A stretch of 64,000 bases of DNA from Plantago ovata (lineage: Eukaryota > Streptophyta > Magnoliopsida > Lamiales > Plantaginaceae): contig CM051458.1 in the NCBI GenBank assembly GCA_028274465.1, forward strand, positions 27,354,692 to 27,418,691, given 5' to 3'. Position numbers and translations under genes: made by a program. How positions within the stretch are numbered: position 1 is the stretch's first letter; every line of letters starts with the position of its first letter. The notes below the pieces were generated by a model. The model searched no databases. It was given only the letters and a program-made list of their open reading frames with translations, and was not told where the DNA came from. Of this stretch, positions 21,750 through 34,912 are shown piece by piece.

Positions 21750-24700
21750 AGTGCATGCCCCAATTACTGGCATGGAGAAGTTGTGTATCTGAAATGCTTT
21801 TAGGATGAATCTTCCTTAACCAGAGAATATCTTCTTCTTGATCCTTAGCAGTGAGATAGAAATACTCCAAGGGAATCAATCCAAGTTTCTTCTTTGATTT
21901 CTTGGTCACAGGGTCAGAGTAATAGGAAACACCAATTGGTTTTATCAATTCTGGTTCTTGTTTTATGGTCTTACCAATTGAAGTTCTTCTTACCAAGACT
22001 TCCAGATTCAGCCATCTCCCAGCAATATTTCTTGGTAGGGAAGGAGGATCCCTTTCTTTTCTTTTCACCTTGAGATCAATCCAAGTATACATTTGGTTCA
22101 GTATAGCAGTTGGAAAGAACTCATTCACCAGCAAGTCTTCCAGCCTTAAGATCCAGCAACCATGAAAGTTTCTGATCACATTCTGAGTGGTTTCCTCATT
22201 GCTGGTCTTTGTATATTCAATGCCGGAGCCAATAGCAATGCTGGCCAGCCTCTTTTCTTCCTGTCTTTGCCTTCTTCTTCTTGACTTTGCATTTTCTTGA
22301 TCTCTTGCTGAAGATCTTGAGTCAGAAGAGAAATGCTTTGAATGGCCAGACGGAGTTAAGGCTGTTATTGGTCTAGCTCTTATGGCTTGAGCTATGGTCT
22401 GATTGTCATCATCATCATCATCTTCTTCATTCAGAGCTTGATGACTTTCAGTGTGACAAAATTCTTGAGTTTCAGCAGAAGTTTTTCTCTTTTTCGGACT
22501 TGGTGAATTCAACTCAGAATCTGCTTGTCTTTTAGAACTTTGCTCTCTTTCAGCAAGAGGTTCTATAGTCAATGGCGCTTCAGTAGGGGTTTTCTTCCTT
22601 GAAGATCTCTTTTGCTTATCTTTCCCCTTAGACGTGGATTGCATCATTGGAGTAATGTGCAGAGAAAAGAACTCATTGCAATTTTCAGCAAGAGTGCTTA
22701 GGTTGTTGTATTTCATAATGATTGCTTGCTGATCAGAGGTCAGCTTTGACAATTCTTGTTTAATACTCACCATATTCTCCTCATGTCTGCGCTCTGTTGC
22801 GACCTTATCTTCAATGAAAGTCTGAGCCTTGACTAATGCAGACTTTGTTAACCGGAGTGCTTGACTTACATCTTCTTCATAGCTTTTGTGGTAAAGACTG
22901 ATGTATTTCTGAGCTATTGTAAGAGTAGTAGTGCGTTTCAGCACCGTAGCCAAAAAATTTCCAATGTCAAGCGGACTCTCAGCAAGCAGTGCATCATCTT
23001 CTGCTTTGCAGGCTTTGTGGACTTCCATAAGTGCCAAAATTCTTGGAGTAAAATCCTCCACATTTGGGAACGACACTAAATTTGGGGTCAAGGAATGAAC
23101 TTTGAGCTCTGAAGCAAATTGATCGTCTTTTATCAGCAAATGACTTCTCAAGTCATCTCCTACATCATGTTCGTAGTCAGGAGGAGGAATTTCAACCACT
23201 TTGGGGTCATTTTTCTTTGAATTATCATCCTCAGATTCATCAAGGCCAGCAACCTTGGAACCTAAATTGGCAGCTTCATTCCTTTCTGGTTAAGTGGTTG
23301 CTGATGGCAACGGTTCAGACTCAACAACTGGAGTTTCACCAGTAGTAAGTTTTAATTGAGTAGTTGCTGAGGGCAACGTTTGAGACTCAATTTCTGGAGT
23401 TTCACCAGTAGTAAGTGGAAGGGAGGGGACTTCCTGTGGCTTTACTCCTGAAGATTGACCAATATCCAAATTCTGCGTATGCCTTGCATGAATTTGGAGA
23501 CTATTTTGAAGTTCTCTTTGGTAATCTTCATCCATTTCTTCATCATCATCATCAAGGTTTGGATCAGTGACCTTGGCATCGAGTAAAGATAACTCGGCAT
23601 CAGAAAGCTTGCCTTTTCCATGTTTCAATGCGGCTCGCTTTCTGGCGTATTCTTCTTTAGTATCAGCGCCTTGTACAGGTGCTTGAGTACCGATTTCATC
23701 AGGAGCGGGTTGAGATTCTTGCTGACTTGGTGCTTGATCAGCTTGCTGATTGTCTTGATTCTCAGTTTCAGCAACTGTCAGTTTGAGTCCACCAGCATCA
23801 GGACTAGGACCTTGATTGTCATCGTCGTCGTCCTTTTTATCCTTAGAATCTTTCCCTTCATCATCACTGGGATCAGTAGGGATGTTTTCATCTTCTTCCT
23901 CTTCATCATCATCTGTTAATATAACTAACTCGAGATGCTTGTACAAAGCAACACTCGTAACTTCCTCTTCTTTGTTGATTTTGTGGGGATCAGCCACCAC
24001 GGGTACAAAAGAACCCTCGAGCATCACAGCTTGTTCAGATGGAGAGGCACTCTTAAATTTGGCCTTCATATTCTCTCTGATTTGAGCAATCAGATTCGAG
24101 CTCATTAGCTGAGAATATGACATGTCTTCCAGAAGTATAGAGTGGACAAAGGTCTCGAGCTTCAGCAAAGAAGACCTCTTTTTCTCGTTTGATAGATGAA
24201 GATGAAGGTCAGAAAAGTCCATCCTTCTGTACCTTTGCCAGTTGCTGACAGACTTAACAACTCTTGACAAAAAACTTTAACTACCTGCTGGGCAGGAAGT
24301 GTTGATTCTGGTGCAGAGGCTTCAGCAACCGTCTGACTTGTATCTTGAGAAGTCTGTAGAGAAATCATAATATTAGCAAAATATTGAGTTTTCAGAAAGT
24401 GAAGATTTGCTTATGGTTGAGTTAACTACCTGCTGAAGAAGGACAGGTGGTGACTCAGTCCTTTCAGCATTAACAGCTTCTTCAGTTTCTGGGACTGTTT
24501 CTTCAGCAGACTTCTTTTCTTGCTCTGCTTGAGAAAGCTGTGCGGTTTCAGCAATCTCCCTTGTCTCTGAAATGACAAGTTGAGCAGAGGCATCTTGACC
24601 CTTGAGTTCACTGCTTGTCATGAAAACATCGATTGATTTGTTGGATGTTTCTTCAATATCCAACTCCATTTGATGGCTTATTTCTTCCAGCACAAGCTGG

Positions 24701-26505
24701 ACTTTGTCAATTGATGTTTTTGGTGAGCTGGGGCCAGTATTCTCAGCATCACGAGATGCGTCGTCGAATAATGCTTCTTGTGTTGTTTCAGCAACCTCTG
24801 GGACTTGAACCATTGCGGTCTCAGCAACTAGTTCTTCAGCAACTTGATGAGTTGCTTTTTCAGTAACCATCTTTTCAGCAACGGCAGCTTCAGCAAGTGT
24901 CGCGGTTCTTATATCAGCAGTGATATCAGTCACTGGTTCCAGAGTCTGATCATCAAGATTATCTATAATGTAGATATCTGGGATTGGGGCAGGAATTTCA
25001 TTTCCACTGCCTTGTGGTCTATTCTCAGTAGATAAATCAACATTAAGTTGATTGTTGAAGACTTCCGCAAACACTTCAACGTTGCTGACATAGGTCTCAG
25101 TAACCACTTTGTCAACATCTACTGGAGTTTGCTTTTTAGCAACTGCTTGGGAATCGTCCGAAAGATCATGGACAATTGGTACTGACTTGCGAGCCAGTAT
25201 TTTCTTTCTTGGGTTACTTGTCCTTTTTCTTTTCGGGACGGGGTTAGCTGATGACGCTGCAGTCTGAGTGTCATCATCAGCTTTCCTCTTTTTCTTCTTG
25301 GATTTTTCCAGTTTCCCAGCAGTGGTGTCAGTAGTTGCATTTTCAGCAACGGGTGTAGTGGTCTTAGCATGATCACCATCTACAGCAGTTTCATCATGAT
25401 CACCATCTACAACAGTTTCATCAACAACTTTTTCAGTTGCTGGAACATTTTGTTGCTGAGTGGTGACATCTGCAGCTGTTGTATACCTTTCTTGCTGACT
25501 TGTGCTGACAACATCTGCAGCTGTTGTCTTCTTTGATTTTTCGAGTTTCTTGCCAGCAGTCTTAGGTACATTTTGCTTGTAGAGTACAAATTTCTTGATT
25601 GGCAATGGGTTTCTTAGCTGAATCCTGAAGTGTTCAAGGATATAGCATATCTTCAGTCCATACATGACTGGGAAGGTAGGTGAGACCTTGTTGTCTTCAA
25701 CCTTGACCTTAAACTTAGTAACAAAATCAACAAGTCTGTTGAAAATGTACTTTGCCCAGTTGAGCTCCGTTTTGTTCTCATTGATATGCATCAGCAGCGG
25801 CCACCTTCTCAAGCCTACTTGGTCTATTCCTCCAACTTGGGAGTCCAAGACTTTGATTAGTAGCAGAGCTACTAGACCAAGTGAGTGGCAGGGATGCTTC
25901 CTCTTAACGTGCTTTGTTCAAGTCACAGGAGCAATCTCTCCTTTCTTCATTTTCTCATTTCTGACATCACTGTAGAAGGCTTCTATCTCTTCATCAGTGG
26001 CAATGATGTCATCTTCAGTTTCAGTGGTTGGAATCTAAAAGATTTCTGCTAAATCAGTCCATTTCAGGACGATTTGCGTGTTCTGAACTGTAGAAAATAT
26101 CACTTTTTCAGTGACTCCTTGACTATCAGTTAGGGACTAGATTTCTGCATTGTTGTAGAATTCCATAGTATCTAACATGATCACTTTCTTAGGGTGAGAA
26201 GTTATAAAGTGAATGAGGCCTTGCTGTTTAATGAAGTCAAGCGCCTCTTCATTGTCACCGTCTAGTTCTTGTTCATAGAAGTATCGGATATACTTATCTT
26301 TTGCAAAACCACCCCATTGCATCATCATCTCACACTTTGTAGTGTCAAGATATGAGGGAGGCATAGATTTTTCTGTTATTCTATCATTTTTCAACACAAC
26401 TTTCGCTGTGTTAGTCACCGGAGTTGTCACCGGAGCAGTGCGTTTTTTAGCACTGTCAACCTTAGACGACTTTGATGTCTTAGATGATTGTCTTCTTGGT
26501 GCCAT
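21750..26505 (-). pseudogene. Env-like region of S1 (copy B)
   Basis: About 4.7 kb, starting MAPRRQSSKTSKSS near 26505 and cut at 21750. The N-terminal 120 residues hold QWGGFAKDKYIRYFYEQELD. The next part (GLVALLLIKVLDSQVGG, HINENKTELNWAKYIF, FPVMYGLKICYILEHF) resembles the plant mobile-element domain called putative plant transposon protein. Then come long Lys- and Glu/Thr/Ala-rich low-complexity stretches, an acidic Asp/Glu tract, a helical block (ATERRHEENMVSIKQELSKL) and a C-terminal block (HGCWILRLEDLLVNEFF). It sits after pol as Sirevirus env-like genes do, but no signal peptide or fusion peptide was seen, so envelope function is only by position. It has a few breaks. Confidence 0.65.
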
Positions 26506-27413
26506 TTCTTTATATAGACGAGAAATGTGTACGAAAAAGATTGTTTGCTTTTTGACCGGAGGTACAGTAGATTCAGGCTAAAATTTGCAGAGAAAGGAAA
26601 TATGAGTTAAAGAATTTTGTCTTTCTCTAACTCCTTCTTTATATAGTGTCTCTGATGTGTGAGAAACTCAATCTATTTGAGTTTTCAGCAAGGGTAAAAC
26701 AGAGAAACAATGGCGTTAGTGGAGCCTTTGCATTAAATGCGTAGTGGCCCACTAACAAAAACCGTAGAGCACTCTTTCTCTTTGTAATGTTAACCGTTAG
26801 ATCAATAACTCCTTTTAATCAATGGCCACGATTGTATTTCATGTCATGATTATTAGCGAGTTTATTTGTGCCTGATTAACGTCACAAATTGATTTTACCG
26901 AGATTTATGGGATTTGATTGCTTGCTGAAATAAACAAGAATCTTTTCAGCGAGTTTGCATAAATAGCCTTGTTACTTGCTGAAAGTTCCCCCTTACTCAG
27001 ACATCTCATATTTCCTTAAGTTTAAAAGATATTTCTTAGTTCCCGTATTAGTAAATTCTTTTTATACTTGAGATATCTTTTGGTAAAATCTGAGAAGTGA
27101 GTTTTGCTCTTTTCTGAGTTCCCGTCTCAGAATATTCCCTTGATACATGAATACCTGTTTCAGCATCTTTGATTGTCTGAATACTCGTTTCAGCAATCTT
27201 TAAGGTTTTTCTCTTACTGAGTACCTGTCTCAGCAAGTGATCAAGTTTCCTAACAAATACCCGTTTTGAAGGAATTACTTGCTGAATACCTGTTTCAGCA
27301 ATTATGTAGTGACCTATCACTTCTTAGAAGAAATTAGTGGAAGGAGCTTCTGAATAAGTAAGAATACTTTGGCTTGCTGAATACCTGTTTCAGCATTCTG
27401 CCAATTGTATCCC
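26506..27413 (-). other. Spacer between pol and env-like region of S1
   Basis: Noncoding, about 0.9 kb. Contains at least five degenerate copies of TGAATACCTGTTTCAGCA (27120-27400) and an AT-rich leader with TATATAG before the env-like start. It is homologous to 20361-21228. It may hold signals for env-like expression, which is an inference. Confidence 0.6.
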
Positions 27414-30400
27414 TTATTGAGGTAATTCAATCAATCCAAGGTTATACCTTAGCATTGCGAATCTATTATCAGGTAGGGGCTTGGTAAAGATGTCAGCAAG
27501 TTGATCATCAGTACCTAATTTTACAACCTCAATATCTCCCTTTTCCACATGATCTCTAATGAAATGATGTCTAATATCAATGTGTTTTGTCCTTGAGTGA
27601 AACTTAGGATTTTGCGTGATAGCAATAGCACTCGTATTATCACAAAAGATTGGTGTTTTCTTTGCAGAAATACCATAATCTCTTAATTCTTGCTGAATCC
27701 ATAGGATTTGAGCTGTGCAACAACCAGTCGCAATGTACTCAGATTCAGTAGATGAATTGGCAACACAGGTTTGCTTCTTGCTGAACCATGATATTAATCT
27801 AGTACCCAAAAACTGACAAGTTCCAGAGGTACTTTTTCTATCAAGAGTTTATCCTCCATGATCAGCATCAGAATAACCAACCAATTCAAGTCCAGAATCT
27901 TTAGGATACCATAATCCAACATTGACTGTACCTTTGACATATTTCAGTATCTTAAGTGCCTTTTTGTAGTGTGATTCTCTTGGATCAGATTGGAATCTTG
28001 CACACACACAAACAGCATACTGAATGTCAGGTCTACTTGCTGTTAAATACAACAAGGAACTAATGAGCTTCCTATACTTGTGTTCTTCAACACTTTTATC
28101 TTCTTTAGTATAGTCCAATTTGGTACCAACACTCATAGGGATCTTTTCAGGTTTCTGTTCCTCTTTGATCCTAAACTTTATGAGCATTTCTTTCGCATAC
28201 TTTGCTTGATTTATGAATATTCCATCTTTGAGTTGCTTGACTTGCAATCCTAGGAAATAATTCAATTTTCCCATCATACTCATTTCAAATTTGTTTGTCA
28301 TGAGTTTGGCAAAATCATCACAAAGTTGCTTGTCCTTAGATCCAAAAATTATGTCATCCACATAAATTTGAACTAAGAGTATTTTACCATCATGGTTGAT
28401 GGTAAACAAGGTTTTATCAACTTCACCTTTCTTGAAACCATTATCCAGCAAGAACTTGGCCAAGGTGTCATACCAAGCTCTTGGTGCTTGCTTTAGACCA
28501 TATACAGCTTTCTAAAGCTTGTATATCATCTTGGTTTCTGAGGGAAGTTCAAAGCCAGGGGGTTGTTCTAAGTAGACTTCTTCAGCAAGTTCACCATTCA
28601 AGAATGCACTTTTAACATCCATTTGGTAAACAATGAAGTCATTGTGAACAGCAAAGGCCAAGAAAAGCCTAATTGCATCCAATCTTGCAACTGGTGCATA
28701 AGACTCATCATAGTCCAATCCTTCAGTCTGACAGTAACCTTGAGCAACTAAACGTGCTTAGTTTGTTGTTACTTCACCAGACTCACTCAGCTTGTTTCTG
28801 AACACCCACTTTGTACCAATGGCTTTCTTGCCTTCAGCAAGTGGTACAAGTTTCCAAACTTTGTTCCTTTCAAATTGATCCAGTTCTTCTTGCATTGCCT
28901 TGATCCATTCAGAATGCTTTAAAGCTTCTTCTATGGTGTTAGGTTCAATTTCTGAAACAAAGCAAGAGAACAATGATTCTACTTCTACGACATTTGCTTC
29001 TTCAGCAAGTCCGTGAGTAGCAGAAACTTTAGGTCTAGTCACTTGGCGTTTATCAATATCACCAATCATATCCGTAGAGGGATGATCTCTAATCCATTTG
29101 TTAACAGCTTTCTGCTCGTTGAATCTGGATATGTTTGCTCATCAGCATGTGACTCTTCAGCATTGACTTGTTCAGTACTACTGGGATTTTGTGTCTCTGC
29201 TTATATAGGTTTATCAGCAACTGCTTGTTCAGCATTGCTAGATTGTGGTAACTCATCAGCAGGCACGGGAGGTTGCGTAGTTTCAACAACTTCCGGAGCA
29301 ACTGCGTCTTTTGTTGGAAATTCCTTGTCGTGAACTATATTTATCTTGTCATGACTTGGGGGAGGAAAGTCATTGTCAGAATCATCATTTAGTTCAATTG
29401 ACTTGATTTTCCTAGCATTAGATTCAGTTCTTTGCTCATGTATGATTAGCTTTTTCATACATTCTGATATATCTTCTTCAGCAGGCACTCCTTGTGTCTT
29501 TTCGTAGAATACAACATGCACTGATTCTTCGATCTTTTGTGCCTTTTTGTTGTAAGCTCTATAAGCTTTACTATTCAAGAAGTAACCAAGAAATATCGCT
29601 TCGTCTGCCTTTGGTTGAAATGTTCTTAGGTATTCTCTACCGTTATTAAGAACGAAACACTTACAACCAAATACTCTTAGATGAGTGATATTAGGAGGTC
29701 TACCAACAAACAACTCATATGGAGTTTTGTTGTATTCCTTAGTAATCAGACATCTGTTTTGAGTGTAACAGGCGGTATTAATCGCTTCAACCCAGTAAGT
29801 CTCACTTATTTCAGTGTCAGCAAGCATTGTTCTTGCGGCTTCTTTTAGGGTGCGATTCTTCCGTTCAGCAACACCGTTTTGTTGTGGTGTCCTTACTGAG
29901 GATAACTGATGTTGTATGACTTTTGAAGTGCAATACCTAGTTATGTACTGGTTTACAAACTCAGTACCATGGTCTGTCCTTATGACTTTCACCTTGTCAT
30001 TTTTCATGACTTCAAGCTTATTCAGCAAGTTAGGTATTTCAGTTCTTGTTTCAGATTTGTGCTTGATAAATACTACCCAAGTGAATCTTGAATAGTCATC
30101 TACCACCACCAGACCATACTTCTTACCAGCATAGCTTGTTAAAAAGATTCAAACAAGTCCATGTGCAAGAGTTGTAAAGGTTTTGTAGTTGACGGTACTG
30201 CCTTGTTCTTAAAAGAAGATTTGGTTTGCTTTCCTTGCTGACATGCATTGCAGACACCATCCTTCTTAAAAGTACCCTTAGGTAATCCAACTACAAGTGC
30301 CTTTTTAGACAGCTTATTCAGCGTCTTGAAGTTTAGATGACTTGTTCGTTTATGCCATAACCATGCTTTTTCAACAAGGCAATCGTGATCTGAGAAAAGG

Positions 30401-30803
30401 CATTTTTCAACGATTGCTGAAGACCAATCTACGGTGTACAAGCCTCCTGATCTTCTTGCAACCATAATAACCTTCTTTGTCTCGAAATCTATAAGTTTAC
30501 ATTCATCACTTTTGATTTTGATGAAGTGTCCTTTGTCAGCAAACTGACTCATGCTGAAAAGATTAAACTTAAGATTTTTGACATAAAGAACTTCCGTAAT
30601 GGTAATGCATCCTAACTTCACATCACCATAGCCTTTTGTAGAACCAGAGCCTCCACCAGCAAACCTTTTGTTGGACCTTTAGACCACCGTCTATAGTTTA
30701 TAAGGTTATTCTTGTTGCCCGTCATGTGCTTTCCACAACCACTGTCAAAGTGCCAGATTGTATCGTTTGTCTCCGTGGATGAAGTTTGCACAATCAAGAG
30801 CAA
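27414..30803 (-). pseudogene. Pol of S1: protease, integrase, reverse transcriptase, RNase H
   Basis: Copia-order pol domains are readable on the minus strand. They are protease (WHFDSGCGKHMTG, near 30740), the pre-integrase block (LWHKRTSHLNFKTLN), the integrase core (VVDDYSRFTWVVF and TPQQNGVAERKNRTLKE, 29700-30109), reverse transcriptase (YVDDIIFGSKD, near 28370) and RNase H (SSTESEYIA and TKHIDIRHHFI, 27500-27750). Integrase before reverse transcriptase is diagnostic of Ty1/copia. It is broken several times. Confidence 0.9.
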
Positions 30804-30808
30804 ACAAG

Positions 30809-33207
30809 TTAATTATCCAATATTGGATGTCCAATAACATGTTCAAGAATGCGTCCAGTGGAAACCCAAGTCTTAAGTTTTTCAACTTTGACTTGTTTTC
30901 TACTTGCTGAGGAACTAGAAGGTTTTGAACCAAAAGACTTTTGATTTGTACTGATCAAGTCCACTTTCTGATGTGGTGTCTTGCTCGGTTGACCTTTTTG
31001 CTGAACATACTTTTCAGTAAGTTCTTTTCTAGTAAGGTTCCTTCTAGCCCTAGCATTTTGAGTCTTTTCAGAACTCTTAGGCTTGATTTTGTTCATCTCT
31101 TTGAAGTATCTTTGCTGACTTTGCTTATACTCATGAAAAAGTTGACTTTGCTTGGTTTTGAAACCGAGTCCACTTTTCGGAGAATGCTGAGCTTTTGTGT
31201 CAGCAACCTTACTTGATTCAGGTTTGTCAGCAAAGGTCTTCTGATTACTTTTAGTAATCTTGCCTTTTGACTTAACAAATTGCTTTTCAGCAACTTGTTT
31301 GGCGGAATGCTTTACAACATCCTTTTTCTTTACAGTTTGCTTTTCAGCAACCTGTTTTCCTTTTAAAGTCTTGTTACTTTGAGTAGCAACAGCGGGCTTT
31401 ACGGTCGTAGGTACTTGATTGCATTTTTCAGCAACCTTAGATTGACCAAACTGATAGAGTTCTGGTTGACCACTATCAGTAGCACGTACAAAGGAAATCG
31501 GTGATTTGTCTTTACTCAAGATTATTACGTCATCACCTTCATACATTGCACCTAAACCTTCTTTCTGAGATGGATTTTTCAAATAAGAGTTTAGCTCAGT
31601 CAGCGTATTACTTGCATCAACATAAGATTTGAAATTGATTTTCATCTTTTTCATCTCTTGGATTTCAGCAAGTAACTTTAGAATTGAGGACTAATACTCT
31701 TCCAATTCTATTGCCATTTGAGAATTCTTCTCTGTAGCTTCAGCAATCAACTTCTTTAGACGACTTATTTCAGCATCCTTTTCTTCTGTCTCTTCTTTCA
31801 GCAAGACATACTTTTCAGTAGTTTGCTTGGTCAGAGTTTCAGCATTTTGTAGTTTCTCTTGCTGTTTGCTCAGAGTTTTCTCAAATCTTTCGATTTCTCC
31901 TTGAATCTTGTCAAGGTCAATCTCGTCTTCACTTTCTGAGTCAGAGTCAGAGGTAGGATTGTATACCTGACCGGCCATGAGGCAGAACTCGTAGTTTGAC
32001 ACATCTGGATAAGCTTCCATTGTTATTCCACAAACTTCCTTGCCAATCTCTACGTCAAGAGTGGCTTCTTCATCGTCAGTGTCTGAGATTTCTTCCTCAC
32101 TGTCTTCGGAGCTAGTATCAATGCACAATGCATCGATTTTTGCTTGAAGCTTCTTCTTTTCTTCAGCAATAAAAGCTCTTTTGAACTTCTTCTTCTTTTC
32201 AGCAGATTTGCCTTTCAACTAAGGACAATTTGCTTTGAAGTGTCCAGGCTTTTTGCAGTAAAAGCAGAGATCATTTCCAACTGCTGGTTCTTCTGATGAG
32301 GTTGCTTGCTGAGCTTGCTGTTCAGCGAGCTAGTCTCATTTTTGTACTTATGGTAGTTGTTACCAAGATGCTTTTTCAGCTTCTCTTTTGCTTTTCGCCT
32401 TTCGAGTTCCTTATTAATGAATTTCTTCATGTTTTTAACAACCAAAGCATTTTCATCAGCAGACTCTTTATCATTCTTCTTTTCAGAAGATGACGGCTTT
32501 GCAGCAAGAGCAATGTTTTGCTATTTTTCAGCAAACACATTTTCTCTTTGCTTTGTCTCGTATTTGACAGTAGCAAGATGAGAGAACAACTCTGTTGGTG
32601 TAATGTATGGCATTCCTTGATTGTAGTAGAAGTTCTAAGTGTGGATCCATTCTTGGTTCAGACTTCTAATGATGGTTTTCACCTTCTCAGAATCTAAGTA
32701 AAGATTTCCAACACCCAAGGCTGCCATCTCACTAACTAGAGTTGTGAATCTGAAGTCCAAGTCTTCCAGTGACTCATTTGTACCTTGTTTAAAGTTCTGG
32801 AACTTTAACTTCAGCACTTCGAGTTTGTTTTCCTTGGTTTTGTCAGATCCAGCACAAAGATCTTTAACCATTTTCCAAGCTTCCTTAGCAGTTTTAGCAC
32901 CCCACAGTTTGCACTGTATAGTATCCGGAGTTGATCGAATGATGATGTTTCTTGCTTGGCCATCAAGACGGAATCTCTTGGCTTCGTCGGAAGTCCATTC
33001 CTCTCTTGGTTTTGGAACGACAGTATCAACTGGTTCACCTAAGATAGTTTCCTTTCCAGCTTCTGTGGTTTTCTGAGGAAAACTTCTTTCAACCTTAGTG
33101 ATTTTGATAGGTCCATTATTAATGACGGTAACCATCTCATCACTAATGGCCTCAAGATGTAGCATCATGTTGTTTCGCCATTTTTCGTAGTTTTCCAGCT
33201 TCAGCAA
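30809..33207 (-). pseudogene. Gag of S1
   Basis: Starts MLKLENYEKWRNNMMLHLEA near 33207, a copia gag (UBN2-like) N-terminus. A region such as LKLKFQNFKQGTNESLEDL follows, then a CCHC zinc knuckle (CFYCKKPGHFKANC, about 32224-32266), an acidic and coiled-coil stretch, and a basic Lys/Ser-rich tail before protease. Long gags with such extensions are usual in Sireviruses. It is broken several times. Confidence 0.82.
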
Positions 33208-33322
33208 CGGAGCATCTCATAAAGACATCCTGTCAGCAAAAGACTACCAAACTGATCAAGTGAGAGTGATTTACGGAAAGCACCTAAGGGATCTAGGTTC
33301 AGTGTTGAAGGTTAAAGAACCT

Positions 33323-33335
33323 CGCTCTGATACCA
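33323..33335 (-). other. Primer binding site of S1 (initiator tRNA-Met)
   Basis: The minus strand reads TGGTATCAGAGCG two bases inside the LTR, complementary to the 3' end of plant initiator tRNA-Met, as in Sireviruses. The leader between 33208 and 33322 is noncoding. Confidence 0.88.
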
Positions 33336-33337
33336 CT

Positions 33338-34912
33338 TGTTGGTCCCTTTAAACAACAAGAAAAGACTAGGGGGGCGGGGTGAATAGTCTTTTCAAACTT
33401 TCGTCGTTTAAAAACTTTCTCAACAAGGACTTATTACTTTTCAGTAATGAGTTTGCTGATACTTATCTTTCTCAGCAAGCGCAAGTTACTTCTCAGTAAC
33501 GAGTTTTGCTGATACTTAAAATCAGAGAGCGGAAGTCTTTGATACAATAAGTGCTTTGTCAGTAAGTGATAATTTCAGCAAGTGAAGTGAGTGACTGTGT
33601 ACAGATAGATATGCTTTGCTGAAAACTAAGTACAGTAAGTAAATCACACAAACACTTTTATAGTGGTATCTGAGAGTGGCGTAATCTCTCAACAAATCCA
33701 CTTTGTCCTTTTTAGGACTGAATCCACTAAGACAAGTTTAAGGTTCCTTACAACACCTATCTAGAGCGATTCAAACAGAAACCAAAGCACACTTGCTTCA
33801 TTTCCAACCTAACTAGAGAACGAAACCTTGTTCTCCACCAAACTTGGGACTTTTAATCAGCAACACTATGCTCGATTAAGTTCCCGCTGAATATCATGCC
33901 TGAAAGGGTGTATTTTCAGTTAGAGAGGTTTGGGATGAGATAACTTAATTATAACTTATTCAGTTACAACAAGTAATCTAAGAAACAAAACTTTGAATAC
34001 TTTGCAGTAAACAAGTTTGATTGTTTCTTGTGTCAAGACTTGTTCTTGTTCGAAAGAAAGAAAGAACACTTAACTAATTTCTTAGCCGTGTAAGTTCTAC
34101 TTCTTCAAAAGTAGCTTCTTCAAGCTTTAAGTCTTGGAACGGATCAATGGCAGTAAAGAGTGTTTGAAGGGTATTGTGAGTTTAAGCACAAGTGAGAGTT
34201 TGATCACGTTGTTGACACACTTCAGCTCTTTGCCGGATGACCTCTATTTATAGTGAATCAAGGGAGTCGTTTGCATTTCAAATTCTAAGGCTTTGTTCCT
34301 AAGATGTCACTATATTGCTTTTGTACTTTCAACAGCGTCTTTTATTTGTCTTCTAGTCTTTATGTCCTTCGCGTGCATGCTTTGCATTTAATGTTCATTT
34401 GAATGAAATTCAAACAGTAACATTGGAGCGCAAATGCAAGTACTTTCAGCAAGAGGTAACAAATGTTCATCAGCAAGTGGTCAGTCTCAGTTTCAGCAAG
34501 CACAACCTACTCTGTCGTTTAGATTTTCACTTATGCAATGTTGTTGCTGAAGTTTCCACTTTCTGAGCAACATGTGCCTTTGTAGATACCAGTCTTCAGA
34601 AATCTTCTAGTCTTCAGATCTTCGAATTCTTCAAGTTTCTGAACGGTTCTAAATGCTTCAATAGTTTGTTTGTGTAAACAAAGTACATCATCAGCAAATG
34701 CTTCAATAGGTTGTATTTCTTTTCAGAAAACAAGATACATCATAAGCGGTAAAACTAACCTATCTAGCACCTACTCTAAGTCTTCAGCAAACGTTCCTCT
34801 TTTACAATGTCCTTAAAATTCTAAATTCCTATGGACCTTAAGAGTACTAGTTAATGGACTTTCCTTAATTTAGCATGGTTAATTGCTCATCAAAATTACA
34901 AGTTTCCTAACA
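33338..34912 (-). repeat. 5' LTR of S1
   Basis: 1575-bp LTR with TGTTGGTCC and TTTCCTAACA ends (plus strand). A minus-strand TATA box CTATAAATAGAGG lies at about 34241-34253. The part 34142-34912 aligns with the split S2 LTR at 2265-3686. It contains many TTCAGCAA words. Confidence 0.88.

Larger units (their letters stand above)
21750..34912 (-). mobile_element. S1: Sirevirus (Ty1/copia), 5' LTR to env-like region
   Basis: Minus-strand Sirevirus fossil with 5' LTR (33338-34912), initiator-Met primer site, gag, pol in copia order (protease, integrase, reverse transcriptase, RNase H), a repeat-rich spacer and an env-like region that is cut at 21750 by an LTR-like fragment. Its own 3' LTR is not seen. 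The 5' LTR directly abuts pol-spacer sequence of another Sirevirus (S3), so S1 probably inserted into S3. Gag and pol have roughly ten breaks and the env-like part fewer. An age cannot be taken from an LTR pair. Confidence 0.85.
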
